DNA of 46,513 nt from Streptomyces fuscichromogenes (lineage in GTDB: Bacteria > Actinomycetota > Actinomycetes > Streptomycetales > Streptomycetaceae). Location: the NCBI RefSeq assembly GCF_014645815.1, contig NZ_BMML01000006.1:1-46513 (forward strand), read 5' to 3'. The notes below the pieces were generated by a model that was not told the origin of the DNA, did no database searches, and was given only the letters and a program-made list of their open reading frames with translations. Shown piece after piece: positions 6,975 through 14,925 of this stretch; the stretch's first letter is position 1; the number at the start of each line of letters is the position of its first letter. A program made the position numbers and the translations under genes.

Positions 6975-9116
6975 TTGACGCCACAGCGCAACACCGGAGC
7001 GGGCGCGGAAGCGGAACTTCCCGAGTACGCCGGGCACTACCGCCTGGAGTCATGCCTCGGGTCCGGTGGCATGGGCGTGGTGCATCTGGCCCGCAGCACC
7101 TCGGGGCTGAAGCTCGCGGTGAAGGTCGTGCACGCGGAGTACGCCAAGGACCGTGAGTTCAGGGGCCGTTTCCGGCAGGAGGTGGCCGCCGCGCGCAAGG
7201 TCAGCGGCGCCTTCACCGCACCCGTGGTGGACGCCGATCCCGAGGCCGCGCGGCCCTGGATGGCCACTCTCTTCATCCCCGGCCCGACCCTCTCCGAGCA
7301 TGTGAAGCGGAACGGGCCGATGCCTCCTGCCCAGTTGCGCCGGCTGATGGCCGGACTGGCGGAGGCGCTGGGCGACATCCACCGGGTCGGCGTGGTCCAC
7401 CGGGATCTGAAGCCGAGCAACGTGCTGCTCGCCGAGGACGGTCCCAAGGTCATCGACTTCGGGATCTCCCGGCCGAAAGACAGCGAACTGCGGACCGAGA
7501 CCGGGAAGTTGATCGGTACGCCGCCGTTCATGGCGCCGGAGCAGTTCCGGCGGCCGCGTGAAGTGGGGCCCGCCGCGGACATCTTCGCGCTCGGGTCGGT
7601 GCTGGTGCACGCGGCGACCGGGCGGGGGCCGTTCGACTCCGACAGCCCCTACGTCGTCGCGTACCAGGTCGTCCATGACGAGCCCGACATCACGGAGGTA
7701 CCGGAGGAGATCGCTCCGCTGGTGCTGCGGTGCCTCGCCAAGGAGCCGGAGGACCGGCCGACGCCCGACGAACTGATGCGGGAGCTGCGGTCGTTGTCGG
7801 CGTCGTACGACACGCAGGCGTTCATACCGGCGCAGCGGACCACGGTCACCGGCGAAACCGGTGGCGCCCGCGGAACGTCGGATCCGGATCCGACGAACGT
7901 GAAGGCAAAGGCGAAGGAGCAGGAGCCGGGGCATCCGCGCGGGCCACGCCTCAGTCGGCGGGTCGTCCTGGCCACGGGCGCCGTCGTGCTCGCGTTGGGC
8001 ACGGTCGCGGCTCTGGCCCTGTGGGCCGCGGGGAACGGCCCACGGCCGCAGGAGAGCAGCCCGAGGACAACGGCCGCTGCCTTCGCCGCCTGGCAGGCGA
8101 ACCCGATCACCAAGGACGTGACCACTCCCCAGTGCGCGGACGGCGACGGGAAGTTGTTCTGCACCGAGGCATCCGTGGCCTTCGCCCTGAACCCGGTGAC
8201 GGGTGCCGTGCTCTGGCGGCACTCCGTCGCGAACGCCCACTGGAACAGACCCCCGGCCTACTCCGGCCGCCTCGTCCAGCTCATCACGGACGAGGGACAT
8301 GTGTCAGCGCTCGATCCGGACTCGGGCAGGAGCCGATGGCAACGGGACCTGCCCGCGAACGTGGGGATGAAGTACGCCGGCGACATGCTCCTGCTCGCGC
8401 AGGCGGGCGGCACGGTGACCGGAGTGGACAGTGCGACCGGCAGGACCGAGTGGAGTCGGCCGACAGAGGGCCACAGCACGCCCCGGATCAGCCTCTTCCC
8501 CTCGGACCCGTCGTCGGCATATGTGACCAGTACGTCCGACGACGGCGCCAGCACTCGGGTCACCGCCGTGGATCCGGCCACCGGAGACGTTCGGTGGGAA
8601 ACACGGCTGCAGGGTCTGCTGACACCGGTCGGCGGGCGGGACGGGGCGGTCTTCCTGCTGGTCGCGGATCCCGAGTACGGCGACACGACTGCCGTGGTCC
8701 GCTACACGCCGGGGTCCGGGGCGATCCGCCGGGCCAAGCTCCCCGTACCGCGTGCGGACGCGCAGGCCGGCGTACGCGGCGGGGTGGTCTATGTACTGTC
8801 CGCCACCGGGTCGCTGGATGCCGTCGACATGGATGCGGGCAAGCGCGTCTGGCATCTGGAGACTTCGGTGAGCCGAGGCTCGGCACCCGTCGCCGACAAC
8901 CGGCACGTGTACTTCTCGGCGGCCGACGGACGGCTCATGGCCGTTGACGCGGCCAGTGGAAAGGCCGCGGGACAGACCTCGTCCCGGTTCGGATCGGGCA
9001 CAGGTGGAGTCGCCACCTCGGTGCCCGCCCCCCTGATCGCCGGCACCCACATCTACGCCACCGCCCCCGACGGCACCGTCTTCGCCGTGGACGCGCAGGA
9101 TCCCGCCGGCTGGTGA
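6975..9116 (+). CDS. Membrane Ser/Thr protein kinase with PQQ/beta-propeller sensor domain
   Basis: A 713-residue one-TM receptor kinase. The N-terminal kinase domain (about 20-275) has GSGGMGVVHLA as Gly loop, catalytic K50, HRDLKPSN at 142-149 and DFG at 161-163, all intact. A charged linker leads to a TM helix at 330-352. The extracellular part repeats short motifs such as ALDPDSGRSRW, VDPATGDVRWE and AVDAASGKA, typical of PQQ-type beta-propeller blades. I choose the TTG at 6975 because GGGGGTGG lies just upstream and the residues before it do not look like protein. The operon context is single-gene; it diverges from the SH3 trio and converges on ilvD. The ligand is unknown. Confidence 0.92.
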   Translation: MTPQRNTGAGAEAELPEYAGHYRLESCLGSGGMGVVHLARSTSGLKLAVKVVHAEYAKDREFRGRFRQEVAAARKVSGAFTAPVVDADPEAARPWMATLFIPGPTLSEHVKRNGPMPPAQLRRLMAGLAEALGDIHRVGVVHRDLKPSNVLLAEDGPKVIDFGISRPKDSELRTETGKLIGTPPFMAPEQFRRPREVGPAADIFALGSVLVHAATGRGPFDSDSPYVVAYQVVHDEPDITEVPEEIAPLVLRCLAKEPEDRPTPDELMRELRSLSASYDTQAFIPAQRTTVTGETGGARGTSDPDPTNVKAKAKEQEPGHPRGPRLSRRVVLATGAVVLALGTVAALALWAAGNGPRPQESSPRTTAAAFAAWQANPITKDVTTPQCADGDGKLFCTEASVAFALNPVTGAVLWRHSVANAHWNRPPAYSGRLVQLITDEGHVSALDPDSGRSRWQRDLPANVGMKYAGDMLLLAQAGGTVTGVDSATGRTEWSRPTEGHSTPRISLFPSDPSSAYVTSTSDDGASTRVTAVDPATGDVRWETRLQGLLTPVGGRDGAVFLLVADPEYGDTTAVVRYTPGSGAIRRAKLPVPRADAQAGVRGGVVYVLSATGSLDAVDMDAGKRVWHLETSVSRGSAPVADNRHVYFSAADGRLMAVDAASGKAAGQTSSRFGSGTGGVATSVPAPLIAGTHIYATAPDGTVFAVDAQDPAGW

Positions 9117-9126
9117 CGGCGGCGTG

Positions 9127-9160
9127 AAGGGGCCGGCTCCCCGGTGGGAGGCGGCCCCTT
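9127..9160. terminator. Bidirectional terminator between the kinase gene and ilvD
   Basis: AAGGGGCCG (9127-9135) pairs with CGGCCCCTT (9152-9160), with an inner CTCCC/GGGAG stem. It starts 10 bp after the kinase stop and ends 18 bp before the ilvD stop, so it can serve both convergent transcripts. The hairpin at 33077-33110 has the same outer arms. Confidence 0.8.
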
Positions 9161-9177
9161 CGACGGGCGGTGGGTGC

Positions 9178-11031
9178 TCAGCCCAGCTTCGTCACGTCGC
9201 GGACCGCGCCCCTGTCGGCGCTGGTGGCCATCGCGGCGTAGGCGCGCAGGGCCGCGGAGACCTTGCGCTCGCGGTTCTTCGGGGCGTACACGCCGTTCAG
9301 GGCCTGCTCGCGGCGGGACAGCTCGGCCTCGTCGACGAGGAGCTCGATCGTACGGCCCGGGATGTCGATGCGGATGCGGTCGCCGTCCTGGACGAGGGCG
9401 ATGGTGCCGCCGGAGGCCGCCTCGGGGGAGGCGTGGCCGATGGACAGGCCCGACGTGCCGCCGGAGAAGCGGCCGTCGGTGATCAGGGCGCAGGACTTGC
9501 CCAGGCCGCGGCCCTTGAGGAAGGACGTCGGGTAGAGCATCTCCTGCATGCCGGGGCCGCCCTTGGGACCCTCGTAGCGGATCACGACCACGTCACCGTC
9601 CGTGACCTGCTTGTTGAGGATCTTCTCGACGGCCTCCTCCTGGGACTCGCAGACCACCGCGGGGCCCTCGAAGGTCCAGATGGACTCGTCGACGCCGGCC
9701 GTCTTCACCACGCAGCCGTCGACGGCGAGGTTGCCCTTGAGGACCGCGAGGCCGCCGTCCTTGGAGTAGGCGTGCTCGACGCTGCGGATGCAGCCGTCGG
9801 CCGCGTCCTCGTCCAGCGCCTCCCAGCGCTCGGACTGGGAGAAGGCCTCGGCGGAGCGGACGCAGCCGGGGGCCGCGTGCCAGAGTTCGACCGCCTCGGG
9901 GGACGGGGAGCCGGCGCGCACGTCCCAGGTCTTCAGCCAGTCGGCGAGGGAGGGGCTGTGGACGGAGTGCACGTCCTCGTTGAGGAGGCCGCCGCGGTGC
10001 AGCTCGCCGAGGAGGGCGGGGATGCCGCCGGCGCGGTGCACGTCCTCCATGTAGTAGGTCCGGGTCTTGGCGACGTTCGGGGCGACCTTGGCCAGGCAGG
10101 GGACCCGGCGGGAGACCGCGTCGATCTCCGGGAGGCCGAAGGGGACGCCCGCCTCCTGGGCGGCGGCCAGCAGGTGCAGGATCGTGTTGGTGGAGCCGCC
10201 CATCGCGATGTCCAGCGCCATCGCGTTCTCGAACGCGGCGAAGGTCGCGATGTTGAGCGGCAGGACCGTCTCGTCGTCCTGCTCGTAGTAGCGGCGGGTG
10301 AGGTCCATGACCGTGCGGGCCGCGTCGACGTAGAGCTGCTTGCGGGCCGTGTGGGTGGCGAGGACCGAGCCGTTGCCCGGGAGGGAGAGGCCGATCGCCT
10401 CCGTCAGGCAGTTCATCGAGTTCGCGGTGAACATGCCGGAACAGGAGCCGCAGGTCGGACAGGCGTTCTCCTCGATCCGCAGGACGTCCTCGTCGGAGAC
10501 GTTCTCGTTCGCCGCGTCGACCATCGCGTCGATCAGGTCGAGGGTGCGGACGGTGCCGTCCACCAGGGTCGCGCGGCCGGCCTCCATGGGGCCGCCGGAG
10601 ACGAAGACCGTCGGGATGTTCAGGCGCAGGGCGGCCATGAGCATGCCCGGGGTGATCTTGTCGCAGTTGGAGATGCAGACCAGGGCGTCGGCGCAGTGCG
10701 CCTCGACCATGTACTCGACCGAGTCCGCGATCAGGTCGCGGGAGGGCAGGGAGTACAGCATGCCGCCGTGGCCCATCGCGATGCCGTCGTCCACCGCGAT
10801 GGTGTTGAACTCGCGCGGGATGCCGCCCGCCTCCTTGATCGCCTCGGAGACGATCCGGCCGACCGGCTGGAGGTGGGTGTGGCCCGGCACGAACTCCGTG
10901 AACGAGTTGGCGACGGCGATGATCGGCTTACGGCCGATGTCCGCGCCGGGTACACCGGAGGCGCGCATAAGGGCGCGGGCGCCCGCCATGTTGCGGCCGT
11001 GGGTGACTGTGCGGGACCTCAGCTCGGGCAT
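9178..11031 (-). CDS. ilvD: Dihydroxy-acid dehydratase
   Basis: Third step of branched-chain amino acid synthesis: dehydration of 2,3-dihydroxy-isovalerate or -methylvalerate to the 2-oxo acid. The 617 residues match the long, [4Fe-4S]-type class (E. coli IlvD is 616) nearly end to end. SNCDKITPGM holds C123; CPTCGSCSGMFTANSM (about 192-207) carries another cluster of conserved cysteines; ITDGRFSGGTSGLSIGHASPEAASGG is the C-terminal signature. AAGGAGCGAG precedes the ATG at 11031. It is alone on its strand here; other ilv genes are not in the window. I searched the 140 bp upstream for a Leu/Ile/Val leader peptide and saw none. Confidence 0.96.
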   Translation of the reverse strand: MPELRSRTVTHGRNMAGARALMRASGVPGADIGRKPIIAVANSFTEFVPGHTHLQPVGRIVSEAIKEAGGIPREFNTIAVDDGIAMGHGGMLYSLPSRDLIADSVEYMVEAHCADALVCISNCDKITPGMLMAALRLNIPTVFVSGGPMEAGRATLVDGTVRTLDLIDAMVDAANENVSDEDVLRIEENACPTCGSCSGMFTANSMNCLTEAIGLSLPGNGSVLATHTARKQLYVDAARTVMDLTRRYYEQDDETVLPLNIATFAAFENAMALDIAMGGSTNTILHLLAAAQEAGVPFGLPEIDAVSRRVPCLAKVAPNVAKTRTYYMEDVHRAGGIPALLGELHRGGLLNEDVHSVHSPSLADWLKTWDVRAGSPSPEAVELWHAAPGCVRSAEAFSQSERWEALDEDAADGCIRSVEHAYSKDGGLAVLKGNLAVDGCVVKTAGVDESIWTFEGPAVVCESQEEAVEKILNKQVTDGDVVVIRYEGPKGGPGMQEMLYPTSFLKGRGLGKSCALITDGRFSGGTSGLSIGHASPEAASGGTIALVQDGDRIRIDIPGRTIELLVDEAELSRREQALNGVYAPKNRERKVSAALRAYAAMATSADRGAVRDVTKLG

Positions 11032-11175
11032 CGCGCTCGCTCCTTCAGACAGATAGGGCTGCTATTGAGCGTACGCCCGATGTTCAGGCCTCGGGACGAG
11101 GTGTCCGGAATGCGGGACGCGCGTCTCGTACGGCCGGGGTTCGCGGCCCGGCCGGACGCCTCGCCCGGCGAGGGC

Positions 11176-11796
11176 TCACGGCCCGGTCAGATGCCCCTGC
11201 ACCACCGGGGCGATCCTGACCACGATGTGCTCCAGGTCCGCGGACGCCAGCGGCTCCACCTTGATCACGTAGCGCAGCATCGCGCAGCCCACCAGCTGTG
11301 CCGCCGCCAGTTCGACGCGCAGTTCCGCGTCGGGCACCTCCAGCCGCTGCGCGATCCGGCGCAGCAGCTGGGCGACGACCAGGCGGCGGAAGACGGCGGC
11401 GGCCGTGTCGTTGTTGACGGCGGAGCGGACGATCGCGAGCAGGGGCGTACGGGTGGTGGGGTTCTCCCAGACGCCGAAGACGAACCGGGTCAGCCGCTCG
11501 CCGACACCGTCCAGCGGGCCGTCGGCGATGGCGACGGGCGCGTTGAGCGCGGGGGCGAAGGCGACCGCGATGGCGGCCTCGAAGATCTGTTCCTTGGTGC
11601 CGAAGTAGTGGTGGACCAGGGCGGAGTCGACCCCGGCGGCCTTCGCGATGGCGCGCACCGACGTCTTCTCGTACCCGTGTTCGGAGAACTCCTCACGGGC
11701 GGTGGCGAGGATACGGTCCCGGGTGTCGGCCGACTCGGTACGCGGCGGGCGGCCGCGGCGACGGACTCCGGTCCCCCCGCTGTCGGTACCGGTCAC
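11176..11796 (-). CDS. TetR-family transcriptional regulator
   Basis: A 206-residue one-component repressor-like protein. The DNA-binding domain follows a basic Arg/Pro-rich stretch (RRRGRPPRTES): TRDRILATAREEFSEHGYEKTSVRAIAKAAGVDSALVHHYFGTKEQIFEAAI is the classical TetR helix-turn-helix, and the remainder is the helical ligand and dimer domain. The GTG at 11796 overlaps the stop of the isomerase-like gene by 4 bp, so the two are translationally coupled and it may control that gene or be controlled with it. Ligand and operator are not evident from the sequence. Confidence 0.88.
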   Translation of the reverse strand: MTGTDSGGTGVRRRGRPPRTESADTRDRILATAREEFSEHGYEKTSVRAIAKAAGVDSALVHHYFGTKEQIFEAAIAVAFAPALNAPVAIADGPLDGVGERLTRFVFGVWENPTTRTPLLAIVRSAVNNDTAAAVFRRLVVAQLLRRIAQRLEVPDAELRVELAAAQLVGCAMLRYVIKVEPLASADLEHIVVRIAPVVQGHLTGP

Positions 11797-12623
11797 CGGC
11801 GGGGCACCTGCACCGCCGAGGCCAGGTGCAGGCGGGTGAAGGCCAGCGCCTCCGCGAGGTCCGCCTCGCGCTCCGCGCCGGACATCGCGCGCCGGGTGTT
11901 GACCTCGATGACGACGTGCCCGTCGAAACCGGTGACCGCGAGCCGCTCCAGCAGCTCGGCGCAGGGCTGGGTGCCACGGCCGGGCACCAGGTGCTCGTCC
12001 TTGGCGGAGCCGCGGCCGTCGGCGAGGTGGACATGGCCGAGCCGGTCGCCCATCCGGTCGAACATGGCGAGCGCGTCGACGCGGGAGGTCGCGGCATGGC
12101 TGAGGTCGATCGTGAAGTGCCGGTAGTCGTCCTTGGTGACGTCCCAGTCGGGGGCGTACGCCAGCATCTCGCGGTCGCGGTACCGCCAGGGGTACATGTT
12201 CTCCACCGCGAACCGCACGTCCGTCTCGTTCGCCATGCGCCAGATCCCCTCGACGAAGTCGCGGGCGTACTGGCGCTGCCAGCGGAACGGGGGGTGTACG
12301 ACGACCGTGCCGGCGCCCAGCTTCTCGGCGGCGGCACGGGCCCTCTGGAGCTTCACCCAGGGGTCGGTGGACCAGACCCGCTGGGTGATCAGCAGACAGG
12401 GCGCGTGGACGGCGAGGATCGGGATGCGGTGGTAGTCGCTCAGCCGGCGCAGGGCGTCGATGTCCTGGCTGACCGGGTCGGTCCACACCATGACCTCGAC
12501 GCCGTCGTAACCGAGGCGCGCGGCGATCTCGAAGGCCGTCGCCGTCGACTCCGGGTACACGGAGGCCGTGGAGAGCGCGACCTTCGCATCCGGGATGCGG
12601 ACGACGTCCCTTGGGTTTGCCAC
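11793..12623 (-). CDS. Sugar phosphate isomerase/epimerase family (AP_endonuc_2-type TIM barrel)
   Basis: A 276-residue xylose-isomerase-like TIM barrel. Visible features are VALSTASVYPESTATAFEIAARLGYDGVEVMVW at the N-terminus, AVHAPCLLIT, VVVHPPF, FAVENMYPWR, FTIDLSHAA, LGHVHLADGRG and HVVIEVN. The His, Glu and Asp residues at barrel strand ends fit a divalent-metal site. The exact reaction is unknown; the fold covers sugar isomerases, inosose dehydratases and endonuclease IV-like enzymes. The GTG at 12623 has a -10-like TAACCT ending 7 nt upstream, predicting a leaderless mRNA. It is followed by the coupled TetR gene. Confidence 0.82.
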   Translation of the reverse strand: MANPRDVVRIPDAKVALSTASVYPESTATAFEIAARLGYDGVEVMVWTDPVSQDIDALRRLSDYHRIPILAVHAPCLLITQRVWSTDPWVKLQRARAAAEKLGAGTVVVHPPFRWQRQYARDFVEGIWRMANETDVRFAVENMYPWRYRDREMLAYAPDWDVTKDDYRHFTIDLSHAATSRVDALAMFDRMGDRLGHVHLADGRGSAKDEHLVPGRGTQPCAELLERLAVTGFDGHVVIEVNTRRAMSGAEREADLAEALAFTRLHLASAVQVPRR

Positions 12624-12660
12624 GAGGGACAGGTTACGGGGTGGGGGTGAGTGGGAAGGG

Positions 12661-12766
12661 GGCGCCTGCCGGCCGTTGTGACCAGGGTCGCGTCGGCGGG
12701 TGCGGCAGGGAGGGGAACCGGGCGCCTGCTCGCCGTTGCGGGTTGCGGTGCGTCGGCGAGTGCGGC
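12661..12766. repeat. Degenerate 60-bp tandem repeat
   Basis: Two units start with GGCGCCTGC at 12661 and 12721 and share the blocks GCCGTTG and GCGTCGGCG..GTGCGGC at the same offsets (60-bp period). They lie in the gap between the isomerase-like gene and ppx and are followed by a common intergenic repeat unit. There is no coding potential that I trust. Confidence 0.65.
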
Positions 12767-12770
12767 CGCG

Positions 12771-12812
12771 TCGTGGTTGATCGCGCGGTTCCCCACGCCC
12801 CTGAAGGGGTGC
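12771..12812 (-). repeat. Streptomyces intergenic repeat, diverged copy
   Basis: Read on the minus strand it is GCACCCCTTCAGGGGCGTGG followed by GGAACCGCGCGATCAACCACGA, a variant of the unit at 4140 and 14703. It starts directly at the stop of the ppx gene, so its CCCCTTCAGGGG hairpin may end that transcript. Confidence 0.7.
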
Positions 12813-13744
12813 TACGCGGAACCCATGTGATCAAGGCGGCGCAGGATCACGCCCTCCCTCAAGGCCCACGGGCACACCTCCAGGTTCTCCACCCCGAACA
12901 GGTCCATCGCGGCCTCCGCCACCAGGGCACCCGCCACCAGCTGGCCCGACCGTCCCTCCGACACTCCCGGGAGCGCGGAGCGCTGGGCCGTGGTCATGGC
13001 CCCCAGCCTCGGCACCCAGCTCTCCAGGGAGCCCCGCTTGAGTTCGCGCTGGACGTAGAGGCCGTCGGCGGAGCGGGCCGCGCCGGCGATGCGGGCCAGT
13101 TGCTTGAAGGTCTTGGAGGTGGCGACCACGTGGTCGGGGGCGCCGAAGCGGCTGAACTCGCCGACCGTACGGGCGATCTCGGCGCGCACATGGCGGCGCA
13201 GCGCCCGTATGTCGTCGGCGGACGGCGGGTCGCCGGGGAGCCAGCCGGCGGTGAGCCGACCGGCGCCGAGCGGCAGCGAGACGGCCGCGTCGGGCTGCTC
13301 GTCGATGCCGTACGCGATCTCCAGGGAGCCGCCGCCGATGTCCAGGACCAGCAGCTTTCCGGCGGACCAGCCGAACCAGCGGCGGACCGCGAGGAAGGTC
13401 AGCCGGGCCTCCTCGGCGCCGCTGAGGACCTGGAGCTCGACACCGGTCTCGGCCTTCACGCGCGCGAGGACGTCGTCGGCGTTGCTGGCCTCGCGCACCG
13501 CGGAGGTGGCGAACGGCAGCAGGTCCTCGACGCCCTTGTCCTCCGCGGCCTGCAGGGCGTCCTTGACGACGGCGACCAGTTTCTCGACACCGTCGGGGCC
13601 GATCGCCCCGTTGCCGTCGAGGAGTTCGGCAAGGCGCAACTCCGCCTTGTGCGAATGCGCCGGCAGCGGACGCGCGCCGGGGTGCGCATCCACCACCAGC
13701 AGATGCACCGTGTTAGATCCCACGTCGAGGACACCGAGTCTCAT
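12812..13744 (-). CDS. ppx: Ppx/GppA-family exopolyphosphatase
   Basis: A 310-residue phosphatase of the actin-like ATPase superfamily, which removes phosphate from polyphosphate or pppGpp. MRLGVLDVGSNTVHLLVVDA is phosphate-binding motif 1, LPFATSAVREASNADDVL holds the conserved Glu region, and VLDIGGGSLEIAYG is motif 2. The length fits the short actinobacterial Ppx form without the C-terminal HD domain of E. coli Ppx, and Ppx and GppA activities cannot be separated by sequence. I take the ATG at 13744: the -10-like TAGAGT ends 7 nt upstream, and the frame beyond it is not protein-like. Confidence 0.9.
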   Translation of the reverse strand: MRLGVLDVGSNTVHLLVVDAHPGARPLPAHSHKAELRLAELLDGNGAIGPDGVEKLVAVVKDALQAAEDKGVEDLLPFATSAVREASNADDVLARVKAETGVELQVLSGAEEARLTFLAVRRWFGWSAGKLLVLDIGGGSLEIAYGIDEQPDAAVSLPLGAGRLTAGWLPGDPPSADDIRALRRHVRAEIARTVGEFSRFGAPDHVVATSKTFKQLARIAGAARSADGLYVQRELKRGSLESWVPRLGAMTTAQRSALPGVSEGRSGQLVAGALVAEAAMDLFGVENLEVCPWALREGVILRRLDHMGSA

Positions 13745-13824
13745 GCACCGAACTCTACGGAACACTGCTGACCGCGGGCCCTGAGCGGTCCCCGGAGCCG
13801 CCTTCGGCGACTTACCCTGGACGG

Positions 13825-14691
13825 GTGCCAAAGACGAAAAAGACGAAGGACCACAAGGGCGCCCAATCCGCCGACGGTTCTTCGCGGGTGAAGCCAGCGG
13901 CGGCGGCGAAGACGTCGGCGCTGTCGAAAAAGGCCCTGGCCGCGGACGAGAAGGGCCTCGACTTCGCGCGCGCATGGGTGGAGTTCCCTGATCCGGCCGA
14001 CGAGGAGCAGGTGTTCCGCTGTGACCTGACCTGGCTGACCTCGCGCTGGAACTGCATCTTCGGCAGCGGCTGCCAGGGCATCCAGGCGGGCCGTGCGGCC
14101 GACGGCTGCTGCACGCTGGGCGCGCACTTCTCCGACGAGGACGACGAGAAGCGGGTCGCCGGACATGTGGCGCGGCTCACGCCCGACATCTGGCAGCACC
14201 ACGCCGAGGGCACCGAGCACGGCTGGGTCTCGGAGGACGACGAGGGCTCCCGCCAGACCCGCCCCTTCGAGGGCTCGTGCATCTTCCAGAACCGGCCCGG
14301 CTTCGCGGGCGGCGCGGGCTGCTCGCTGCACATCCTGGCGCTGCGGGAGGGCCGTGAGCCGCTGGAGACCAAGCCGGACGTCTGCTGGCAGCTCCCGATC
14401 CGCCGGACCTACGACTGGATCGACCGCCCCGACGACACGCGCGTCCTGCAGATCTCGATCGGCGAGTACGACCGCAGGGGCTGGGGACCGGGCGGCCATG
14501 ACCTGCACTGGTGGTGCACCTCGGCGACCTCGGCCCACGGCGCGGGCGACCCGGTGTACGTCTCCTACCGCGCGGAACTGACCGAACTGATGGGCAAGGC
14601 CGGCTACGACCGCCTGGTGGAACTCTGCGAGTCCCGCCTCGCCGCACAGCTCCCGCTGCTGGCCCCCCACCCGGCGGACCCGCCCGCCTGA
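13825..14691 (+). CDS. Conserved cysteine-rich protein, possible metal binding
   Basis: A 288-residue protein I cannot assign to a pathway. After a Lys/Ala-rich N-terminus (about 40 residues) the core has many cysteines: FRCDLTW, WNCIFGSGCQGIQ, DGCCTLG, GSCIFQN, GAGCSLHIL, DVCWQLP and WWCTSA. The spaced CX6CX4C..CC block resembles Fe-S or zinc-chelating proteins of the YkgJ/DUF3109 kind, which is a weak inference. The GTG at 13825 is preceded at 6 nt by TACCCT and lacks a Shine-Dalgarno, so the mRNA is probably leaderless. It diverges from ppx, sharing an 80-bp promoter region. Confidence 0.82.
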   Translation: MPKTKKTKDHKGAQSADGSSRVKPAAAAKTSALSKKALAADEKGLDFARAWVEFPDPADEEQVFRCDLTWLTSRWNCIFGSGCQGIQAGRAADGCCTLGAHFSDEDDEKRVAGHVARLTPDIWQHHAEGTEHGWVSEDDEGSRQTRPFEGSCIFQNRPGFAGGAGCSLHILALREGREPLETKPDVCWQLPIRRTYDWIDRPDDTRVLQISIGEYDRRGWGPGGHDLHWWCTSATSAHGAGDPVYVSYRAELTELMGKAGYDRLVELCESRLAAQLPLLAPHPADPPA

Positions 14692-14702
14692 CACCCGCGA
14701 CA

Positions 14703-14790
14703 GCGCCCCGTCAGGGGCGCGGGGAACTGCGCGCTCAGCCACGACGGCGCCCCGTCAGGGGCGCGGGGAACTGCGCGCTCAGCCACGACG
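14703..14790 (+). repeat. Perfect 44-bp tandem duplication of an intergenic repeat
   Basis: Two identical 44-bp units (14703-14746 and 14747-14790) each contain GCGCCCCGTCAGGGGCGC, a hairpin, followed by GGGGAACTGCGCGCTCAGCC. A third unit seems to begin (GCGCC) and then break off. It is the same family as 4140 and 19501. The lack of any difference between copies indicates a recent duplication. It lies between two convergent genes, so the two hairpins could end both transcripts. Confidence 0.85.
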
Positions 14791-14925
14791 GCGCCGCACC
14801 CGCAACGGCGCGCACCGCCCGGCCCGACACCGCCGAACCCCGCCGTCGTGACCGAGCAACGTCGCGGCGGGAAGAGAAGACCGGCGGAAGAAGGCCGGCG
14901 GAGCAACGCCGACCGGTCACGGGGC

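Noticed and set aside
11032..11175. Leu/Ile/Val leader peptide for ilvD
   Set aside because: No short ORF with branched-chain codon runs on the minus strand; a small CCTCG/CGAGG hairpin at 11089-11101 alone is not enough.
9124..12126. 1000-codon plus-strand frame opposite ilvD
   Set aside because: Gly/Ala/Arg/Asp-rich composition with no domain; ilvD on the other strand is full length and highly conserved.
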